Below, in pieces: positions 9,491-21,565 of a stretch of DNA of 64,000 nt (positions are counted from its first letter, which is position 1; each line of letters opens with the position of its first letter). The stretch comes from JAHFDS01 sp964593795 (lineage in GTDB: Bacteria > Myxococcota_A > Polyangia > JAHFDS01). Made by a program: the position numbers and the translations under genes. The DNA is taken from positions 1-64,000 of the forward strand of contig CAZQJC010000111.1 of NCBI GenBank assembly GCA_964593795.1, written 5' to 3'. The notes beneath the pieces were generated by a model, which saw nothing but the letters and a program-made list of their open reading frames with translations, did no database searches and was not told the DNA's origin.

Positions 9491-9536
9491 AGCGAGGCCG
9501 AAGGCCGAAGCCTGAAGCCTGAAGCCCGAAGCCTGA
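9491..9536 (+). repeat. Short heptamer-like tandem repeat
   Basis: Between the kinase and the TPR/PEGA gene the sequence repeats variants of GAAGCCT and GAAGGCC about six times, ending 20 bp before the next start codon. It looks like slipped-strand microsatellite sequence. It could affect the leader of the downstream gene, but no regulatory function is visible. Confidence 0.6.
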
Positions 9537-9555
9537 TTAGGTATGCTGCCTGCCG

Positions 9556-11187
9556 GTGCGCCGTCGGCTCGGGGTCCTCGGGGTGGTCGTCGCGTCGCTC
9601 CTCGCGGCGACGCCGGCGCGTGCCCTGGCGACGTCGGACGAGAAGCGCGCGGAGGCGCTCTACGACCGCGCGACCCAGCTCGCGGGCAACCTCGAGTACG
9701 ACGAGGCGATCGCGCTCTACGAGGAGGGCTACCGGCTCGCGCCCGAGGCCAACTTCTTGTTCCAGCTCGCGATGTGCTACGAGCGCCGCTTCCGCTTCAC
9801 GCAGGCGCTCCAGTACTACGAGCGCTACCTCGTCGAGGCAGGCCCCAAGGGGGACAAGGTTCGCACCGCGCGGCGCCACAAGGCGTGGCTCGAGAGCCTG
9901 CCGGCCCGCGTGCGCGTGTCCGGGACCGTGCCGTCCGCGACCGTCAAGGTCGTCCACCTGGACTCGGGGCGCATCGCCGGGGGCGCGCTCGACGAGTACA
10001 TCGAGGTGCCGGCCGGCTCGTACGTGCTCGAGGTCAGCGCGCCGCGCTTCGTCACCTTCCGCCAGCGCTTCTCGGCCGAGATCGGGCAGTACTACAACTT
10101 CGTCGCGCAGCTCCCGGCGCAGACCGCCGAGCTCAACCTCACGCTGGATCCGCCTGATTCGCGCATCTTCCTGGACTCGCGCGACCTGGGCACCGGCCGC
10201 TCGTACAACCACCGCGTACCGGTCGGCTTCTACAACCTGCGCCTCGAGCACCCGGAGCGCTCGACCATCGAGGGCGGGCTCGAGCTCGTGCCGGGCGAGA
10301 CCGTGAACCTCTCGGTGCAGCTCCCGAACCGCGTGCGCTCGGGCGCGGTCGAGACGTACCTGCTCGGGATCGGCTACGGGGGCTTCCTCGTGACGGGCGC
10401 GCTGTTCTCGGCCGACGTGTCCACCGCGTTCGTGGTCATCCCATCCGCGGTCGCGGGCGGCGCGATAGGTCTGCTCGGTGCGACGTACCTGCTCGAGACG
10501 GCGTACAAGGATCAGGGCGCGCCGACGCAGGGTACGGCGTCGTTCGTGTCGGCGGGCCCCCTGTGGGGCGCGGTCTACGGCGTGGCCATCGCGGAGACGT
10601 GGAGCGCGCTTGCGGAGCAGCCCTTCACGAGCACAGCGACGCCGTGGCGCTGGGCCCTCGGCGGGAGCCTCGTGGGTCTCGCGGTCACGGCGGGCCTGGC
10701 CTCGCCGGTGGAGTCGACGCCGGGCGACTCGGCGCTCATCCACAGCGGCGCGGGCTGGGGCACGATGCTGGGCCTGCTCGGCGCACGCGCCTTCGGACGC
10801 TCGACGGCCGACGAGGGCCCCTTCCTGCTGGCCGGCATCAACACGGGCCTCGCCGCGGGCCTCGTGACGAGCGCCTACACGGAGTGGTCACGCGAGCACG
10901 TGTTCTGGCTCGACTGCGCGATCCTCGCGGGGATCGCGGGGGGCGCCGCCCTCGAGCGCGCGATCCAGCCCAAGGAGCTCGGTGCGCCCGACGATCGCAC
11001 GGCGCGCTTCGCGCTGGCGGGCGGCGCGATCGGGCTCGGGACGGGCGTGATCCTGCTGCGCAACTACGACAAGAACCGCGCCGGTGGGCGCAGGCGAGTG
11101 CTCGAGTGGTTCCACCCGACGGCGCTCGTGACGCCGGAGGCGGGCGGCGGCTCGCGCATCCTCGTCGGCGTCGGCGGCACCATGTGA
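9556..11187 (+). CDS. Exported TPR/PEGA-domain membrane protein
   Basis: This 543-residue protein has a signal peptide (RRRLGVLGVVVASLLAATPARALA) and then TPR-like helices (residues 30-110, including EYDEAIALYEEGYRLAPEANFLFQLAMCYE). Two PEGA-like beta domains follow around residues 120-255; the second reads LDPPDSRIFLDSRDLGTG and ends near VPGETVNLSVQLP. The C-terminal half is a series of Gly/Ala-rich hydrophobic segments, probably membrane-embedded. PEGA domains are thought to bind surface polysaccharide or protein partners. The GTG start fits the signal peptide. It precedes a large lipoprotein gene and a kinase gene, so it may be part of a cell-surface signalling unit. The function is not known. 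Confidence 0.7.
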   Translation: MRRRLGVLGVVVASLLAATPARALATSDEKRAEALYDRATQLAGNLEYDEAIALYEEGYRLAPEANFLFQLAMCYERRFRFTQALQYYERYLVEAGPKGDKVRTARRHKAWLESLPARVRVSGTVPSATVKVVHLDSGRIAGGALDEYIEVPAGSYVLEVSAPRFVTFRQRFSAEIGQYYNFVAQLPAQTAELNLTLDPPDSRIFLDSRDLGTGRSYNHRVPVGFYNLRLEHPERSTIEGGLELVPGETVNLSVQLPNRVRSGAVETYLLGIGYGGFLVTGALFSADVSTAFVVIPSAVAGGAIGLLGATYLLETAYKDQGAPTQGTASFVSAGPLWGAVYGVAIAETWSALAEQPFTSTATPWRWALGGSLVGLAVTAGLASPVESTPGDSALIHSGAGWGTMLGLLGARAFGRSTADEGPFLLAGINTGLAAGLVTSAYTEWSREHVFWLDCAILAGIAGGAALERAIQPKELGAPDDRTARFALAGGAIGLGTGVILLRNYDKNRAGGRRRVLEWFHPTALVTPEAGGGSRILVGVGGTM

Positions 11188-11203
11188 CGGGAAGGACGAC
11201 GTG

Positions 11204-14176
11204 ATGGGCAAGCGGACGAGCAGCACGCGAGGGATCTGGGGGAGCGCGCTGGTCGTGGCGCTCGGGTGTGCGTCGGGGTCGCCGAACACATCTGGAAAGG
11301 CGAATGCGACGGCGGGGGCGGCGGGGAGCGCGGGCACCTCGGCGCCGGCGAGCTACGGCGAGCCGCCCGAGCCGCCGATCCCCGAGCCGCGCACGGGCGA
11401 GACGCCCCCGATGGAGGGCGAGCGCGTGACCGGTCAGCTCGTCGCGCGCGGCAGGGACGGCGACGCGGAGGTGCTGGAGTTCAGGATCGGCCCGCAGCCC
11501 GGGAGCGTGGTGGTGCTCGAGACGCCGGGCGCGCTCGCGGTCACGCATCCGGACGGTCTGCTGCTCGTGCGGCGCCCGCCCTCGACCGCACCGGTCAAGG
11601 GCGCCATCCTGCGGCCCGCCTCGTCCGGCGGATACCGACACCCGCTCGAGCTGCAGACCAGCGGCGGCACCACGAGCAAGGAGACGACGCAGCGGTTCTG
11701 GGCGGCCTTCGCGGCGTCGTTCGAGGGCTGGGGCTCGGGGCCGTTCCGGCGCTTCGCCGCGGCGCGCGTGCGCGAGCGGTTCCTCCCGACAGCCGGAGGC
11801 GTGTCCGCGGCGCTCGCGGGCCGGACCGCGCGCGAGGCCACGCTGCGCGCGATGGACACGCTGACGGGGCGGACGTCGATCGAGGAGGCGCTGCAGGCTG
11901 ACCGACCGCTCCTCGTCGCGGCGCGCGCCGAGAAGGCGACCGTGCCGATCGACAAGGTGGCGCCGCCGGCGCTGCGGCCGCACCCGTTCCCCGAGATGCT
12001 GCGCGCGCTCGGCAAGCCCGTGGCCGCCGAGCCCATGGCGCGGGCGGTACCCGCGGCGTTCTGGTACCTGCGCCTCGACTCGCTCGACACGCTGTTCCGG
12101 CTCGAGGACGAGCTCGACGCGTGGGCGACGCCGCTCGCGAGCGCGGCCAATGGCCGCAGCGAAGGGCTCGCGCTGTCGGAGCGCTACCAGACGGCCCTCG
12201 GGCTGCGGCGCGGGCCGCTGTCGCGCGCGCTCGGAGGGCAGGTCGTGGGACAGCTCGCGCTCGCGGGGAGCGACCCGTACGTGCGCGACGGCACCGACCT
12301 CACGGTGATCTTCCAGGTCAAGTCGCGGGCGCTGTTCGACGCGGCGGTCGGCGCGACGCTCGCGGACTTCGGGCGCGCCCACGGCGGGCTCACGGAGGGC
12401 GGCTTCGACCACGGCGGCGTGCGCGTGCGGGTGGCGACCTCGGGCAACGGCGCGGTCCAGCAGCACCGGGCCGACGTGACGACGCCGGAGGGCGAGCTCA
12501 GCATCATCTCGAACAGCGCGGGCGCGATCCGGCGCGTCCTCGACGCGATCGCCGGCTCGGCCCCGCGCCTCTCCGACGAGCCCGACCTGCGCTACCTGCT
12601 GGCGCGCGACGCGAAGGTCGAGACGAGCGCGCTCGTGTTCCTCGGCGATCGCTTCGTCGCCGAGGTCGCGGGGCCGCGGCAGAAGATCGGCCAGCTCCGC
12701 CGCATGATCGCGCAGGCGGAGCTCGCGGTTCCCGGCTACGCGCAGCTCCTCTACGGGCGCATCCACGGGCGCACGCCCGCGAGCACGGCGGAGCTCCTGA
12801 AGTCGCGGTTGCTCGTCAAGGAGGACCTCGTCCACGGCGCGGGCGGGGCGATCTCGTTCGCCCCGAGCACGTCGGCGCGCTCGCGCTTCGGCACCTCGTC
12901 GGCGCTGGTGCCGCTCATCGACCTGCCGGGCGTGGACCGCGTGACCGCTGGCGAGCGCGACGCCTATGTCCGCTTCGCGGAGACGTACCAGCAGTACTGG
13001 CGCGCGTACGTGGACCCGATCGCCATCCGCGTGCGGGTGGCGCAGAGCGAGCTCGGCGTCGACGTGCGCGTGCTGCCGCTCATCGAGGCCAGCGACTACC
13101 GCAAGCTCGTGCGCACCGTGGGCAAGGCGCGCGTCTCGACGCCGGGCATCGACGCCGGCATGCGCTGGGTGCTCGGCATCGGACAGGACGCGGAGCTCCG
13201 CAGGCTCCTGACCGGGACGGCGCGGCACACGCCCTTCGGTCAGTTCGGGCTGGACTGGCTCGGGGACTGGGCGATGGCGGGCATCGAGGACAAGGTCGTG
13301 CTCGCGCAGTTCGCGCTCCGGAGCCGCGACCTCGTGGAGCAACGGCCGGCCCAGAGCGAGGAGGATCGGGGCCGAGCCCGGTTCGAGGACGTGCTGCGCC
13401 TGCCGCTCTACGGCGGCCTCGAGGTGAAGTCGACCGCCGGCGCGATCGCGTTCCTGGCGGGCGTCAAGCAGACCCTCGACACCTCGGCGCCGGGCCTCGT
13501 CGAGTGGACGCGCATCGATCACCGGGGCGTGGCGATCATGCGCGTGCGGCCGGCGCCCGGGACCGCGGAGAGCCGGAAGCTCGCGGAGGCCGGGGCCGCG
13601 GATGTCGCCGTCTACTACGCGCTCGCCGAGGGCGCGCTGCTCGTGGCGCTGCAGGAGCCGGTCATCAAGCGACGCATCGACGAGCGCAAGGACGGGCGCG
13701 GCCCGCAGGCCGGCAAGCAAGGCGATACGCAGCTCGTGTTCGACGTGGCCACGAAGGCCGCCTCGCCGATGGGCCGCGTGATCACCTGGGCGCTCGACCG
13801 CGAGATCGCGCGCGAGACGCATCACTCGTTCGAGGAGGCGTTCGTGCTCCTCTCCGGCGCACCCGAGCTGCGGACCGATCCTTCGCGCTATCGCGCGGTC
13901 GCGATGGCGACGCTCGGGCGCGTGCCGCTCACGACCGACGGCCAGCCCTACACGTGGACGGAGGAGGGAGTCACCGACCCGGTGCGCGGGTCGATGATGC
14001 GGCGGCGCTGGCCGAAGCTGCCGGTCGCGGGCTCGGCGGTGGAGCGCCTCGTGACCTCGCTCGTGCGCCTTCGCGGCGAGGTGGGCTTCGACGAGGAGCC
14101 AGGTCCGGCGGCGCCCGGCGGCGAGCGGCTCGGGAGCCTGCACGCGCGGGTGACGGTGGGGCTCGGCGCGCGGTGA
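11204..14176 (+). CDS. Very large lipoprotein of unknown function
   Basis: This 990-residue protein has a short signal ending in the lipobox VALGC, then a Ser/Gly/Ala/Pro-rich linker up to about residue 70. The rest is a long mixed alpha/beta region without a domain I can name. Notable features are regularly spaced residues resembling a repeated fold (DLTVIFQVKSRALFDAAVG; GGLEVKSTAGAIAFLAGVKQ) and no Cys beyond the lipobox in the parts I read. The ATG at 11204 is preferred over GTG 11201 because GGAAGGA is spaced 7 bases from it. Its stop codon overlaps the GTG of the following kinase gene (GTGA), so the two are translationally coupled. Confidence 0.7.
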   Translation: MGKRTSSTRGIWGSALVVALGCASGSPNTSGKANATAGAAGSAGTSAPASYGEPPEPPIPEPRTGETPPMEGERVTGQLVARGRDGDAEVLEFRIGPQPGSVVVLETPGALAVTHPDGLLLVRRPPSTAPVKGAILRPASSGGYRHPLELQTSGGTTSKETTQRFWAAFAASFEGWGSGPFRRFAAARVRERFLPTAGGVSAALAGRTAREATLRAMDTLTGRTSIEEALQADRPLLVAARAEKATVPIDKVAPPALRPHPFPEMLRALGKPVAAEPMARAVPAAFWYLRLDSLDTLFRLEDELDAWATPLASAANGRSEGLALSERYQTALGLRRGPLSRALGGQVVGQLALAGSDPYVRDGTDLTVIFQVKSRALFDAAVGATLADFGRAHGGLTEGGFDHGGVRVRVATSGNGAVQQHRADVTTPEGELSIISNSAGAIRRVLDAIAGSAPRLSDEPDLRYLLARDAKVETSALVFLGDRFVAEVAGPRQKIGQLRRMIAQAELAVPGYAQLLYGRIHGRTPASTAELLKSRLLVKEDLVHGAGGAISFAPSTSARSRFGTSSALVPLIDLPGVDRVTAGERDAYVRFAETYQQYWRAYVDPIAIRVRVAQSELGVDVRVLPLIEASDYRKLVRTVGKARVSTPGIDAGMRWVLGIGQDAELRRLLTGTARHTPFGQFGLDWLGDWAMAGIEDKVVLAQFALRSRDLVEQRPAQSEEDRGRARFEDVLRLPLYGGLEVKSTAGAIAFLAGVKQTLDTSAPGLVEWTRIDHRGVAIMRVRPAPGTAESRKLAEAGAADVAVYYALAEGALLVALQEPVIKRRIDERKDGRGPQAGKQGDTQLVFDVATKAASPMGRVITWALDREIARETHHSFEEAFVLLSGAPELRTDPSRYRAVAMATLGRVPLTTDGQPYTWTEEGVTDPVRGSMMRRRWPKLPVAGSAVERLVTSLVRLRGEVGFDEEPGPAAPGGERLGSLHARVTVGLGAR

Positions 14177-14967
14177 GGCCGGGCGAGCGCGTCGGCGAGC
14201 GCTTCGAGCTCATCGCGCTCTCGCGCATCGGCGGGATGGGAGAGGTCTGGCGGGCGCGCGACACGCTCGACGGCCGCGAGGTCGCGGTCAAGCTGCAGCG
14301 CGACGACGGCGGGCCGATGGGCGCGCGGTTCCTGCGCGAGGCGCGCCTGCTCGCCGCGCTGCACCACCCGGCGATCGTCGGCTACGTGGCCCACGGCCGC
14401 GCGCCCGACGAGGTGCTCTTCCTCGCGATGGAGTGGCTCGAGGGCGAGGACCTCGGCCGGCGCCTGACCGGTGGCGGCCTCGAGCCCTCGGAGACGGTGG
14501 CGCTCGGGCGGCGCATCGCGGGCGCGCTCGGGACCCTCCACGCGGCAGGCGTCGTGCACCGCGACGTCAAGCCCGGGAACCTGTTCCTGCCCGGCGGGCT
14601 CGTCTCGGAGGCGACGCTGCTCGACCTCGGCATCGCGCGCACGGCGGAGCGCACCAGCATGCCGACGCGTGCCGGCGCCGTCATCGGCACGATCGGGTAC
14701 ATGGCGCCGGAGCAGGCGCGCGGGGCGCCGGGGATCGACGCGCGCGCCGACGTCTTCGCGCTCGGGTGCGTGCTCTACCAGTGCCTGACCGGCCGCCTGC
14801 CCTACCCCGGCGCCGACGAGATCGCGATCCTCGCGCGCATCCTGTTCGACGATCCGCCGCGCCTGTGCGACGCGCGGCCCGATCTGCCCGCCGCGCTCGA
14901 CTCGCTCCTCGCGCGCATGCTGGCGAAGGATCCCGCCCTGCGCCCCGCCGACGGGCGCGAGGTGTAG
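14173..14967 (+). CDS. Ser/Thr kinase domain, cut short by an in-frame TAG
   Basis: The 264 residues form a complete kinase domain: glycine loop SRIGGMGEVWRA, ATP-binding Lys40, HRDVKPGN with Asp131, a DLG in place of DFG, and GTIGYMAPEQARG. The C-terminal helix MLAKDPALRPADGREV is cut off by TAG at 14965-14967. The same frame stays open beyond it and continues through RLLSADLALPRG into the cyclase-AAA-TPR region to 18081, with no frame shift. The gene was therefore almost certainly one PknK-like reading frame of about 1,300 codons. Either this is a real nonsense mutation that leaves a soluble kinase, or the codon is a sequencing error or is read through. The GTG start overlaps the upstream stop (GTGA). 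Confidence 0.8.
   Translation: MRPGERVGERFELIALSRIGGMGEVWRARDTLDGREVAVKLQRDDGGPMGARFLREARLLAALHHPAIVGYVAHGRAPDEVLFLAMEWLEGEDLGRRLTGGGLEPSETVALGRRIAGALGTLHAAGVVHRDVKPGNLFLPGGLVSEATLLDLGIARTAERTSMPTRAGAVIGTIGYMAPEQARGAPGIDARADVFALGCVLYQCLTGRLPYPGADEIAILARILFDDPPRLCDARPDLPAALDSLLARMLAKDPALRPADGREV
14965..14967 (+). other. In-frame amber codon splitting a multidomain kinase gene
   Basis: This TAG is the only stop between 14173 and 18079 in this frame. Both flanking peptides (LRPADGREV and RLLSADLALP) read as one continuous kinase C-lobe end. One base change, for example TAG to GAG, AAG or CAG, would restore a single protein. Confidence 0.85.
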
Positions 14968-15066
14968 CGCCTGCTCTCGGCGGACCTGGCGCTCCCGCGG
15001 GGGCGCACCGCGCCGCCGGAGCGCGCGCCCGACGCGCTGACGGGCGCGGAGGAGCGGCAGCTCTTC

Positions 15067-18081
<3,015 letters not shown>

Positions 18082-18084
18082 CGA

Positions 18085-19332
18085 CTACTGCGCGGGGGCC
18101 CAGCGGACGGGCCACCACGGCGGGCGGAGCGCTCCGGCCGACGTCGTGCTCGTGACGCGACCGTCGGGAGCGACGGAGAACGTGGCGACGCCGAGCGGCG
18201 CGGCGGACGCGGTGAGCGCGCACTGCCACGCGCCGGGGTGGCTCGCGCGGCGCGTGGCCGTGTCCACGACCAGCGGCAGCGCGACGTGGTGCCGGCGCAG
18301 GCCCTCGCCCAAGGAGCTGTTCTGGTCGCGCGACCGGAGCGCGCCCTCGAGCGGGCGGCCGTCCACCGTGCACCGTGCGTAGACGTCCGCCGGGTTCGAA
18401 GGGCGCGCGTGGACCACGAGGTAGGCGCGCTCGGCCTTCGGCGTGGGCTCGTCGAGCGGCTCGGGCGCGAACGCGACGAACGCGTGCGCCTTGCGCCAGC
18501 CGAGCGACGTGTCGAGCGTGCCGAGGGTGCTCTCGGCGCCGCTCGCGCCGGGCCGGTAACGCACCTCGAAGCGATCGGGCAGCGCGCTCGCGCACTCGGC
18601 GCGGCCGGTGGAGCTCCCGCCCCCGCGCGGCGCGATCCGCCTGACCGTGCACCGCACCGGCGGCTCGCCCACGAGGACCGCGTCGTCGTCCTGCACGTCC
18701 GCCGGCGCGTGCCCACGGAGCTGCAGCCACACCTTTTGGGTCTCCACGGACCGCGCGAAGCCGGTCACGTCCGGCACACCGGGCGCGATCCGCGGTGCGC
18801 GCGGCGGCTGCACGGCAGCGTCGACGAACACCTCGGACGCGCGACGGAGGGCGCGTTCGGGCGCGCGCGGCGGCTCCTTGTCGCGGCCGGGCGCCCGCGG
18901 CGCGTCGGTGATCACGGCGATGAGCTCCTCGAGCAGGCGCGCGCGCGTCGCGCCGTCGGTGGCGGGGCTCCGGAGCTGCTCGGCGATCGCCGTCAGCGCG
19001 GTGAAGCGCCGGTCCGCGCGCTCACGCTTCTCGCGGTACTCGGCGGGGGCCACGCGACAGGCGTTGAAGTCGCGGCAGAGCTGCAGCGACTGGTGCGCGA
19101 GGAGCTGCAGCGTCTCGCTCGGATCGCGCAGCGACTCCTGACCGGCCTTGACCGCGACGCCGACACCACCCAGCGAGAAGCCGAGGTCCACCTTGAGGCT
19201 CTCGTAGCGCGTGCGATAGACGTCGCAGTCGTCGCGCACGATCGCCCCGACGGGTGCGGGGCAGACGTACTCGCCGTAGGTGCCCGCGCAGGTCGAGGCC
19301 GCGAGCGCCAGGAGCAGCGCGAGCGGCCTCAT
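18085..19332 (-). CDS. Lipoprotein, second of a paralogous pair
   Basis: This 415-residue protein has a short signal ending at the lipobox AASTC. The mature part starts with YVCPAPVGAIVRDDCDVYRTRYE and contains SLQLCRDFNACRVAPAEYREKRERADRRF. Nearly the same pattern occurs in the protein encoded just upstream, with Cys residues conserved. The C-terminal half is beta-rich, with paired Cys residues near PVRCTVRR, YARCTVDG and WQCALTAS that suggest disulfides in an extracytoplasmic domain. The ATG overlaps the upstream stop codon (ATGA). The function is not recognised. The pair looks like a tandem duplication, with the C-terminal halves more diverged than the N-terminal halves. Confidence 0.7.
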   Translation of the reverse strand: MRPLALLLALAASTCAGTYGEYVCPAPVGAIVRDDCDVYRTRYESLKVDLGFSLGGVGVAVKAGQESLRDPSETLQLLAHQSLQLCRDFNACRVAPAEYREKRERADRRFTALTAIAEQLRSPATDGATRARLLEELIAVITDAPRAPGRDKEPPRAPERALRRASEVFVDAAVQPPRAPRIAPGVPDVTGFARSVETQKVWLQLRGHAPADVQDDDAVLVGEPPVRCTVRRIAPRGGGSSTGRAECASALPDRFEVRYRPGASGAESTLGTLDTSLGWRKAHAFVAFAPEPLDEPTPKAERAYLVVHARPSNPADVYARCTVDGRPLEGALRSRDQNSSLGEGLRRHHVALPLVVDTATRRASHPGAWQCALTASAAPLGVATFSVAPDGRVTSTTSAGALRPPWWPVRWAPAQ

Positions 19333-20822
19333 CGCCCCGCCTCGAGGTTCGCCTCGATCGCATTCGGCAGCGGGCGCGCCTCCACGCGCCACCACGGCGA
19401 GTCGATCCCACCGCGCGTCCCCCGCTGCGTCGCGTGGGGCTCGGGCCTGCCGTCGGCGCCGATGCGGAAGGTGACCTCGCGCAGCTTCTCGCCGCCGGCG
19501 GTGACCGTGCAAAGCCACGCGCCAGGCCGGCCAGACAGGAGCCCGAGCCCCGGGGGAGGCGTCGCCTGGTCGTGCGGGAGGACGAACGGCAGCGGGAACG
19601 CGAAGCGACGCCACTCGATCTCGGGCGCGGGCTCCGCGATCGACGAGTTTCCCTTCTCGTGATAGCGGGGGCGGTCCTGGTAGGTCTCGAGCTGCGCGCC
19701 GCCGCGGCCCGGGCGGATCGCATCGTCGGTGACGAGCGCGCCGCCGACCTGGCAGCGCAGCGTCGGCGGCGGGTACTTGCCGCGCAGGCGCAGCGTCACC
19801 ATCACGCTCGGCCGCTCGAACGCGGCCGGCAGGAAGCGCGGCTCGGGATCGAAGGCGAGGTAGGCCCGCTCGCGCTCGGCGTCGACGTCCACCCCGTAGT
19901 GGTGCACGCCTGCGCGGATGCCGGCCTCGCGGTTCGGGTGCTCGAGGATGGTGTAGCGCCAGGTGCCGAGGACGCTCCGCTGGCCGGTCGCCGCTCGCCG
20001 GTACGCGAGCGCCACGGTCACCGCGCGATCGGTGCGGCGCGTGCCGTCGCGCTCGGCGCAGGCCACGGTGTGGAGGACGTCCTTGCCCTTGGCGTCCTTG
20101 CGCACCAGGCAGGACACGGTGCCGCTGCCGAAGTCCGCCTCGAGCACGTCGTCCGGCTCGAGCCGCCCGTACAGGTCCACACGCACGGTGGGCAGGAATG
20201 AATCGCGCGAGTCCTTGCCGTCGCGGATGAACTGCAGGCGCAGCGCGAGCTGCGGCTCGCCGAGGAGGCGCGGGACGCCATCGGCCACCGGCCCGGGCGA
20301 CGGCGGCAACGTCCGCGCGCCCAGCCAGTAGCGCCCGAAGAACGGCTCGCGCCGCGTCGCCGCCACCGGCTCGGCCGGCGCTCGATCGGTGGGCGGGCCC
20401 CCCAGGGCCGCGAGGAGCCGCTCGAGGATGCGCTGCCGTTCCGGCTCGGACAGGCTCGGCGCCCGCAGCTCGGCCGACAGCGCGGCGACGACGACGAACG
20501 TGCGATCGAGCTCGTCGCGGCGACGGCGGTATTCCTCGGGCGCGAGCCGGCAGGCGTTCCAGTCCTGGCACAGGGCGTGGGCGCGCGTGGCGAGGAGCTG
20601 CACGAGCTCGCTCGGCGCGTGCGTCTGCTCCGACCCGACCTTGACGTTGCCCCCGACGACGCCCGCGAGGCTCGCGCCGACATCCACCGCCATCTTCTCG
20701 TAGCGCACGCGGTACTGCTCGCAGTCGTCGCGCACGATCTCGCCGATGGGCGCCGGGCACGTGTATCGCCCGGTGGAGGCGCACGCGGAGAGGAGGAGCG
20801 CGAGGAGGAGACGCGGTCGCAC
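19329..20822 (-). CDS. Lipoprotein, first of a paralogous pair
   Basis: This 497-residue protein starts with GTG at 20822, giving RPRLLLALLLSAC as a lipoprotein signal. The frame extends further upstream but codes for an Arg/Gly-rich stretch unlike a protein N-terminus. The mature N-terminus YTCPAPIGEIVRDDCEQYRVRYE and the motif HALCQDWNACRLAPEEYRRRRDELDRTF match its neighbour. The C-terminal half has two similar beta modules (PTVRVDLYGRLEPDDVLEAD; SVMVTLRLRGKYPPPTLRCQ), perhaps Ig-like. Its stop codon overlaps the next start (ATGA). The function is unknown; it is probably anchored to the outer membrane. Confidence 0.7.
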   Translation of the reverse strand: MRPRLLLALLLSACASTGRYTCPAPIGEIVRDDCEQYRVRYEKMAVDVGASLAGVVGGNVKVGSEQTHAPSELVQLLATRAHALCQDWNACRLAPEEYRRRRDELDRTFVVVAALSAELRAPSLSEPERQRILERLLAALGGPPTDRAPAEPVAATRREPFFGRYWLGARTLPPSPGPVADGVPRLLGEPQLALRLQFIRDGKDSRDSFLPTVRVDLYGRLEPDDVLEADFGSGTVSCLVRKDAKGKDVLHTVACAERDGTRRTDRAVTVALAYRRAATGQRSVLGTWRYTILEHPNREAGIRAGVHHYGVDVDAERERAYLAFDPEPRFLPAAFERPSVMVTLRLRGKYPPPTLRCQVGGALVTDDAIRPGRGGAQLETYQDRPRYHEKGNSSIAEPAPEIEWRRFAFPLPFVLPHDQATPPPGLGLLSGRPGAWLCTVTAGGEKLREVTFRIGADGRPEPHATQRGTRGGIDSPWWRVEARPLPNAIEANLEAGR

Positions 20823-21169
20823 GGGGACGACTCTATCCCCGGCGCATGTGTAAGACCACGAACGCAGGTCCGTCGAGGTGACCGGGCCCCCCCCGGTCAT
20901 GCGGGGACCGCGCCCCCGGCTGCGGCCCCCGGTCCGCACGCGCTATCGCACCCTTACCCTGCCCTCCCCACGCTGGCCTTCGCGTTGCACATGGGATGGC
21001 GCAGTTCCCTCCCGGTCGCCTCGCGCTCGGAGCCCTACCCCTGGCCTGCAACACTGGGCGCCGAGGCGGGGCGATCGGGGGAGAACTGTTTCCCGCGCGA
21101 CCGACGGCGGCTGATGCGCGCCGGGCCCTCGTGGCGGCGATGCGCCGGGCGCGCTACGATCAAGCACGA
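20823..21169. other. Intergenic region with two inverted repeats
   Basis: This 347-bp stretch between divergent genes has no convincing coding sequence. It contains TGACCGGG-c5-CCCGGTCA (20878-20898) followed by a weaker repeat, GGACCG/CGGTCC, near 20905-20936. Neither has a T tract. The region should carry promoters for the lipoprotein pair and the thioredoxin-fold gene, but I see no good hexamers. Confidence 0.45.
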
Positions 21170-21565
21170 ATGCAGCGCCTCCTCTTCCTCGCGCTGGCTG
21201 TCGTGGTCTTCGAGGCCCTGTGGCCGCGGCCCACGCTCGCGCAGATCGGCCACACGCCGGCCGTGCACGTCTACTCGGCGAGCTGGTGCGGCGCCTGCCG
21301 CCAGGCCAAGACGTACCTCACGGCCCACAAGGTCGACTTCGACGACGTCGACATCGAGTCCTCGCGAGCGCACCGCGATGCCTTCGACGCGCTCGGCGGC
21401 ACGAGCGTGCCGCTCGTGCTGGTGGACGAAGAGCGGATGGTCGGCTGGAGCGGCGAGGAGTTCGAGGCGCGCTTCCGCGACGCGGCGAAGTGGCGCAAGG
21501 GGCGCTGGTGGCAGCGCCTGTGGATGAGCGTCAGGGGCGCGCCGGCCGCGGCTCCGGCCGGCTGA
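21170..21565 (+). CDS. Exported glutaredoxin/thioredoxin-fold protein
   Basis: This 131-residue protein has a signal peptide (QRLLFLALAVVVFEALWPRPTLAQ) and a glutaredoxin-like domain: VHVYSASWCGACRQAKTYL with the redox pair Cys40-Gly-Ala-Cys43, and the cis-Pro loop TSVPLVLVD. It should act in disulfide exchange in the periplasm, although most glutaredoxins are cytoplasmic and the partner is unknown. The ATG at 21170 is chosen because it places the signal peptide first; an upstream in-frame ATG at 20996 adds an unlikely leader. The C-terminus has a basic, Trp-rich patch (KWRKGRWWQRLW). The stop codon adjoins the stop of the convergent lysA gene. Confidence 0.8.
   Translation: MQRLLFLALAVVVFEALWPRPTLAQIGHTPAVHVYSASWCGACRQAKTYLTAHKVDFDDVDIESSRAHRDAFDALGGTSVPLVLVDEERMVGWSGEEFEARFRDAAKWRKGRWWQRLWMSVRGAPAAAPAG

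Noticed and set aside
10838..14143. 1,101-codon minus-strand frame
   Set aside because: Its composition is dominated by Arg, Ala, His and Glu with no domain, and it lies opposite the large lipoprotein gene, which has a signal peptide and a ribosome binding site.
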